NCBI RefSeq assembly: GCF_947507565.1
Contig: NC_089179.1
Span: forward strand, 620,001 to 684,000
Direction: 5' to 3'
DNA: 64,000 nt
From: Oscarella lobularis
Taxonomy: Eukaryota > Porifera > Homoscleromorpha > Homosclerophorida > Oscarellidae
Under the pieces are notes generated by a model that saw nothing but the letters and a program-made list of their open reading frames with translations, had not been told where the DNA came from and did no database searches. Positions 59,784-64,000 of this stretch are shown here, in pieces. The number at the start of each line of letters is the position of its first letter. Position 1 is the first letter of the stretch. A program made the position numbers and the translations under genes.

Positions 59784-62043
59784 CTAGGTAAGTATTTCCG
59801 CGTAATCTTTAACTTTCGCGTAATCGTCGTCGTCGTCGACGTCGTCGTAATTGCCAAATGAACTGAAAGCAGTTTGTTTGATCATGCTGCTTCTCCTTTC
59901 TGTTACATTTGGATATGAGTCGAACGCGTAATTGTTTGTCGTTCGATCGGGTAGAGTATGAACTTTTCTCGGTAGACTATGAACTTTTCTCTCCGGCAGC
60001 GGAGGGCTCAAAACATGCCGAGGTGGCGGCGGCGTCATCGTAGTTGGACTGAGCATTTTTCTTTGCGGAAGTGGAGGAGGAGAAGGAGCAGAAGACGAGG
60101 ACAACGATCTTTGGTGTCCTCCACGTCTGTCATTTACATACGTAGCCGCTGCTCGAATGGGAAGTCCCATGGCATCAATTTCACGTGAAACCAATTGAGA
60201 GCGTCGTGCAGGACGATGCGGATGATCGTTTATGAACGGTCTTGGGCTCTCGGGACGATATCCAGTGTACGCTTTCATTGCGCTAGGACGTTCTCCTTCG
60301 ACCGTCGAGCGTCTTGGTACTGGAGGCGGCCTTCCGGGCTTGGGTGATCGAGGTGGAAGCGGCGGCGAGTTTTCACCACCACTAAAGCCGTCCGTCGATA
60401 GCGGCGATGCATAACGTTGAATAGGCGGCGGTGTCGACGAGTCTAAAGCCGAACGGTGAGGAATTGGTGGCGGTAGAGGAGAACGAGGTCGATTGGGTAG
60501 TGGCGACGAGCAATCTGAAAGCGAACGGTGAGGGAGAGGCGGTGGAGGACGAGTGGAAGCGCTCTTAGGCGGTATTGGTGGTGTGCAAGCCAGTCCTGAT
60601 AATTGTGGGGATGAAGGAGGACCGCTGCACATTTGGCTAAAGACGGAGGAATCGTCTTGCAATTTCAAATAGCCACTGTCTTCATAGCCCGTGGATGAGG
60701 TCAAATCCAAGTAATCAGACCCTGGCGAGTCTGTTTCGCTTGGGAAAAAAACGTCGCTGCCTTTATCGAGGCTCTCGCTGACAGACGTACTGCGCGGAGG
60801 TACACTTGCAAGTTCACTGCTGTGAATGTAATTGCCACTTGGTGTGACTTTGGGAATGGAGTCGATGTCATAATCCTTTATGTAGCCGCAATCTACGCAA
60901 AAGTCGTCTGTACAACGAAAAGAAACGCTGAGATGCATAAGAAGATATTTTACCTTCCCTTGGCCCGTAGTCATCGTCGTCATCGTCATCGTCAGCTTCG
61001 TAATCAGGCTGTCTTGGTGGGGGAACGGGAGGTTTTTCTGCTATGCCCAGCGAAAGCTTCGCCATGCTGGCACCCGTCGATTTGGCCGTCGGTTCTATTC
61101 TTTGAGAAAGTGTCAATGTCATCAATTTGCTTACACGAGTTCGGATCATCTTTGCCAATTGCGAAGCGTGTGGAGTTAAAAAAACCACTTCCCTCAGTTT
61201 TTCGTCGCCGCTAATTAAGAGAGCAGGCAATGGAACGTCAGCCACTGATTCAGAACTCGTACCAATTCAAAGCAACAGTGACCGCTTTGTCTCCGTCGGC
61301 ACTGACCTCGGCAACGGGTCCAAGCTGAAGAAGATGCCATGACACGATAGTTTCTTCGGTGACGTCGTCTTTCATTGCCGCGTGCGTGTCGGTTATGGAA
61401 AGGATGACGAATTGGTCACAGATGGAGTGATTTCCTATTGACGTCTCCAATTGTCTCGAGGCGTCGTTGGGAAATACTCTCGCTTGGAACTCTTGCTCGA
61501 CTTTGTCGACCTCTTCATTAGCAGATGTTATAAATCACGGAATCATTACAAAAGCAGGAAGACATCGATGCTCTAGCTTACGGCGAATTCCAGCGCGTTC
61601 CAACTTCTTCAGCCATTTCTCGAGCGTTTCTTGGGCGAACGCTGCACACTGGCAAATCTTGTCGCCGCTAACTGGTGAGAAAATACGCGCGTGCGTATAA
61701 TTAGTAGGGAAAAACGCGGCCGTGTCGTCTTACGGAAAAGATCAAAGCAGTGCAATTGTTTGTCTTTCGTCTTCGCCTCGGGGGGACGTCGTTTCGTGCC
61801 TTCAGCCAGTCTGAGATCGATTTTATCGACGACTTTTTTCAGCTTCTCCGTCTGATAGCATTCGAGCGCACAACGCGTCGAATTTTCGACGCGACGGAGC
61901 ACCGTCCACAAACGTTTGTACGACTACGTGTCAACAATCGCGATACTCGACTCGGGATTATATCGTACGTTTTGTTTACAGACCCCTTTCTTTTTGACAT
62001 TCAACCAGCTTTGATAGATGACACCAGACGCGGAAGTGTCCAT
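59784..62043 (-). CDS. DOK-like adaptor: PH and PTB domains with proline-rich tyrosine tail
   Basis: Docking protein for receptor tyrosine kinases, by domain pattern. First exons 61969-62043 and 61734-61923. The PH domain starts IYQSWLNVKKK, SYKRLWTVLRRV and closes with the helix FAQETLEKWLKKLERAG. The next part (FQARVFPNDASRQLE, SWHLLQLG, VVFLTPHASQLAKMI) reads like an IRS-type PTB domain. The tail, about 390 residues from one exon, is rich in PPxP motifs (SH3 targets) and has tyrosines in likely SH2 contexts: DYLDL, GYEDSGYLKL, NYDDV and a final DYAKVKDYAEIL, which resembles an ITIM/YxxI pair. DOK or a GAB/IRS relative cannot be separated by eye. Confidence 0.72.
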
Positions 62044-62091
62044 GACGTCGTCTGTGACCGTCACCGGCGCGAAGAATCTTGCACTTCACAA

Positions 62092-62110
62092 GGGTTAGGG
62101 TTAGGGTTAG
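62092..62110 (+). repeat. Interstitial TTAGGG telomere-type repeat
   Basis: Three tandem TTAGGG units lie in the spacer between the DOK-like and LRR genes. This is the animal telomere motif. A CTAG-rich palindrome (about 62165-62180) follows. Too short to mark a chromosome end, and genes continue on both sides. Confidence 0.8.
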
Positions 62111-62317
62111 AAGAAAAGGCTATCGAAAAGGCTATGGATCGTTGCAACTAAGGAAGAAGGCGAAGCTAGCTAGCTAGCTAAGGCTTCAAACCGCGGAACT
62201 CGCGCAGGCGCCGATCAGATCGTATCTGGAAGATTTATCGGTCAGCTGACTACAAGAACTTTTCCAATTGGTTGCTAATAAGGCGATCGTGATTCCTTAC
62301 CCGGATAGCAGAGAACA

Positions 62318-63925
62318 ATGGATATCGCGCGTTTACTCACCGTTCTGTCGGCGCTTCTAGCTTCCTTTTCGTATTCGCATGCAGTCGATCGAAACGAGAA
62401 GCAGGCGGCGTCCGAGCGACGTCTCTACGACTCGCTTCGTCATCGCGCGATGGCAGCATGGCGCGAACGCATGGCGGAAATCGCAACGAACCCCCCCGCA
62501 ACAAAACCGAATCAAGATGATCTGGAAGCGCTGGTCGCTTTCTACAAGAGCACCGGCGGACCGACGTGGACGAACAACAGCGGCTGGACGGACGCAATGG
62601 AAGGCAGTCCGTGCGGCGTCACAAACTGGTACGGCGTCGATTGCGACGCCAGTGGTCGCGTGATCGGAATCACGCTCACTCGAAACAACCTCGTCGGACC
62701 GCTACCGGTCGAGCTAGCTCGAGCGACGAATCTGGAGAACATCGTTCTCTTCTCGAACGCTCTCAGCGGATCGATTCCCCCCGAGATATTCCAATTGCCG
62801 AATCTGACGCAGTTCCTCGTCGATTTCAACCAGTTCGTCGGCGAATTGCCGCGCGTTCTCGTCGCGCCGCGTCTCCAATCGTTGCTTCTCTATACGAATC
62901 ATTTCAGCGGGGAGCTCCCCGCCGTTTGGAAAACGCCCGCGCTCGAGCAGCTCAACGTCGATGGGAACGAATTCGTTGGGAATATACCGGAGGGTTTGGG
63001 AAGTGCCGACAATCTTACGTCTCTCGTGCTCGCGCACAATAATCTGAGCGGAGCGTTTCCGGCGAGTCTTGCGAGTATGAAGCAGTTGAAGCAATTGTGG
63101 ATATTTTCGACGCCGAATGTGAGTGGACCGTTGCCGATTGCGTGGTCGAAGTTGCGTTTGCTTACCGACGTTCAAATTGAAGGAGTCACTGGCGCGATAC
63201 CTGAATGGATTGGTCAGTACTGGACATTGGTGCAGGTGCTCGTTCTGTCGCGAGGCAATGCGACTGGATCGCTTCCGCTGTCGCTTTGCGAGCTGCCGAA
63301 TTTGGAGCGACTCTGGCTTTTCGATCATCAGCTGACAGGTGAGATTCCCTATTGCGTCAATCAGATGGCCAGTCTTCAGTGGATCGACTTGTCGCATAAT
63401 CGTCTCACAGGAGAGATACCGCAGCAGTTTGGTTATCTCAAGAATATGACGCACTTAGCGTTGGGCGATAATCAGCTTACCGGATCCCTGCCGGATTCTC
63501 TTGGTCATCTGGAGACACTCGAGAGTCTTGATGTCTGCGTGAACATGTTGACAGGCGGAATACCGACGTCATTTAGCGCATTTTATCCGCGAATGTACTC
63601 GTTTACTATCTGCTACAACACGTTTTCTGGCCCCATACCGAGTGAACTGGAACAATTTCTGAAGCGCATCGACGACTATACCTGTCTCATGTATGGCAAT
63701 CCCTGGTCCTGTCCTATTCCGAGCTACGTGCCAAAATCGTGCGGCTGCACCTGTTCCAAGTGCAACAGCGCCGAAAATCACGCTGACTGTCGATCGTGCG
63801 TGAACAGCTCAGAAGGATGCGGCTTTTGCAATAATGGACCCAACTGCTTGCAAGGCAACGCTACTTCGCCGTATATCATCACCTGTCCCCAAGGGCAATG
63901 GGTATTCGGAACGAACGGATGCTGA
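62318..63925 (+). CDS. Secreted plant-type leucine-rich repeat protein, intronless
   Basis: A single exon of 535 codons. Signal peptide (LLTVLSALLASFSYSHA), then an LRR N-terminal cap (DLEALVAFYKSTGGPTWTNN, SGW, CGVTNWYGVDCD) and a dozen repeats of the plant-specific type (NNLVGPLPVELARATNL, NALSGSIPPEIFQLPNL, NRLTGEIPQQFGYLKNM, NQLTGSLPDSLGHLETL). The end is Cys-rich (about 18 Cys in the last 80 residues, CGCTCSKCNSAENHADC) with no membrane anchor, so it is probably secreted. This LxGxIP type is common in plants, oomycetes and some bacteria and protists, and sparse in animals. No introns, while neighbours have many. Ligand unknown. Confidence 0.88.
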   Translation: MDIARLLTVLSALLASFSYSHAVDRNEKQAASERRLYDSLRHRAMAAWRERMAEIATNPPATKPNQDDLEALVAFYKSTGGPTWTNNSGWTDAMEGSPCGVTNWYGVDCDASGRVIGITLTRNNLVGPLPVELARATNLENIVLFSNALSGSIPPEIFQLPNLTQFLVDFNQFVGELPRVLVAPRLQSLLLYTNHFSGELPAVWKTPALEQLNVDGNEFVGNIPEGLGSADNLTSLVLAHNNLSGAFPASLASMKQLKQLWIFSTPNVSGPLPIAWSKLRLLTDVQIEGVTGAIPEWIGQYWTLVQVLVLSRGNATGSLPLSLCELPNLERLWLFDHQLTGEIPYCVNQMASLQWIDLSHNRLTGEIPQQFGYLKNMTHLALGDNQLTGSLPDSLGHLETLESLDVCVNMLTGGIPTSFSAFYPRMYSFTICYNTFSGPIPSELEQFLKRIDDYTCLMYGNPWSCPIPSYVPKSCGCTCSKCNSAENHADCRSCVNSSEGCGFCNNGPNCLQGNATSPYIITCPQGQWVFGTNGC

Positions 63926-64000
63926 GGAAATGACGTAAGAAGTTCTACTTCGAAGAGCGTAGATAGTACAACTTCCTTTAGCACGTGCACGAAGCGAACC
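63926..64000. other. Right window edge, no feature seen
   Basis: Downstream flank of the LRR gene; too short to say more. Confidence 0.5.

Noticed and set aside
1-64000. tRNA, rRNA or snRNA genes
   Set aside because: I looked for cloverleaf-like and conserved rRNA/snRNA segments in the gaps and saw none; a covariance scan would be needed to exclude them.

Overview
The window is nuclear DNA of an early-branching animal. Genes are split by many short introns (mostly 40-70 bp). The gene set includes proteins known mainly from animals: citron kinase, slingshot phosphatase, MORC2, GAS2, a DOK-like PH/PTB adaptor and a rhodopsin-type receptor. Packing is very tight, about 24 genes in 64 kb, with neighbours often under 100 bp apart. 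Together with a plant-type LRR gene, this suggests a sponge with a compact genome (homoscleromorph-like). That placement is inference; animal origin is strong. I rebuilt exons by reading splice sites and matching remembered family sequences; no search was run.

Layout, left to right. 1-2029 (-) carboxypeptidase D, cut by the left edge; 2102-3878 (+) TUFM; 4070-4541 (-) POLD4; 4874-8350 (+) SMPD4. From 8347 to about 10510 lies a disturbed stretch: a 240-bp duplicate of the MVK gene tail, then 1.9 kb of mostly unexplained sequence. Then 10561-12179 (-) mevalonate kinase, 12275-13433 (-) RAD1, 13481-16281 (+) cytochrome P450 reductase, 16324-19695 (-) SLF1, 19777-20409 (+) TMEM223, 20487-22406 (-) flavin monooxygenase, 23442-25886 (+) TBCE, 25969-28447 (-) SFSWAP, 28516-30747 (+) LRRC74-like, 31055-32176 (+) GPCR, 32523-39664 (-) citron kinase, 39777-41395 (+) RAD9A, 41554-45366 (-) slingshot, 45633-50003 (-) MORC2, 50090-51307 (+) phytanoyl-CoA dioxygenase family, 51392-52348 (+) short-chain dehydrogenase, 52505-53750 (-) GAS2, 53820-59742 (+) CARD + very large GTPase, 59784-62043 (-) DOK-like adaptor, 62318-63925 (+) secreted LRR protein.

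Neighbouring genes are largely unrelated housekeeping genes, but four serve replication or the DNA-damage response (POLD4, RAD1, SLF1, RAD9A). Many pairs are divergent with start codons 47-115 bp apart, implying shared promoters, and most convergent pairs end 40-160 bp apart. The most distinctive locus is 53820-59742, where CARD-encoding exons splice in frame onto a single 5.1-kb exon encoding a VLIG-type giant GTPase whose P-loop glycine is replaced by alanine. A second genome-wide oddity is the number of GC-AG introns: eleven are supported by reading frame, most of them also by homology.
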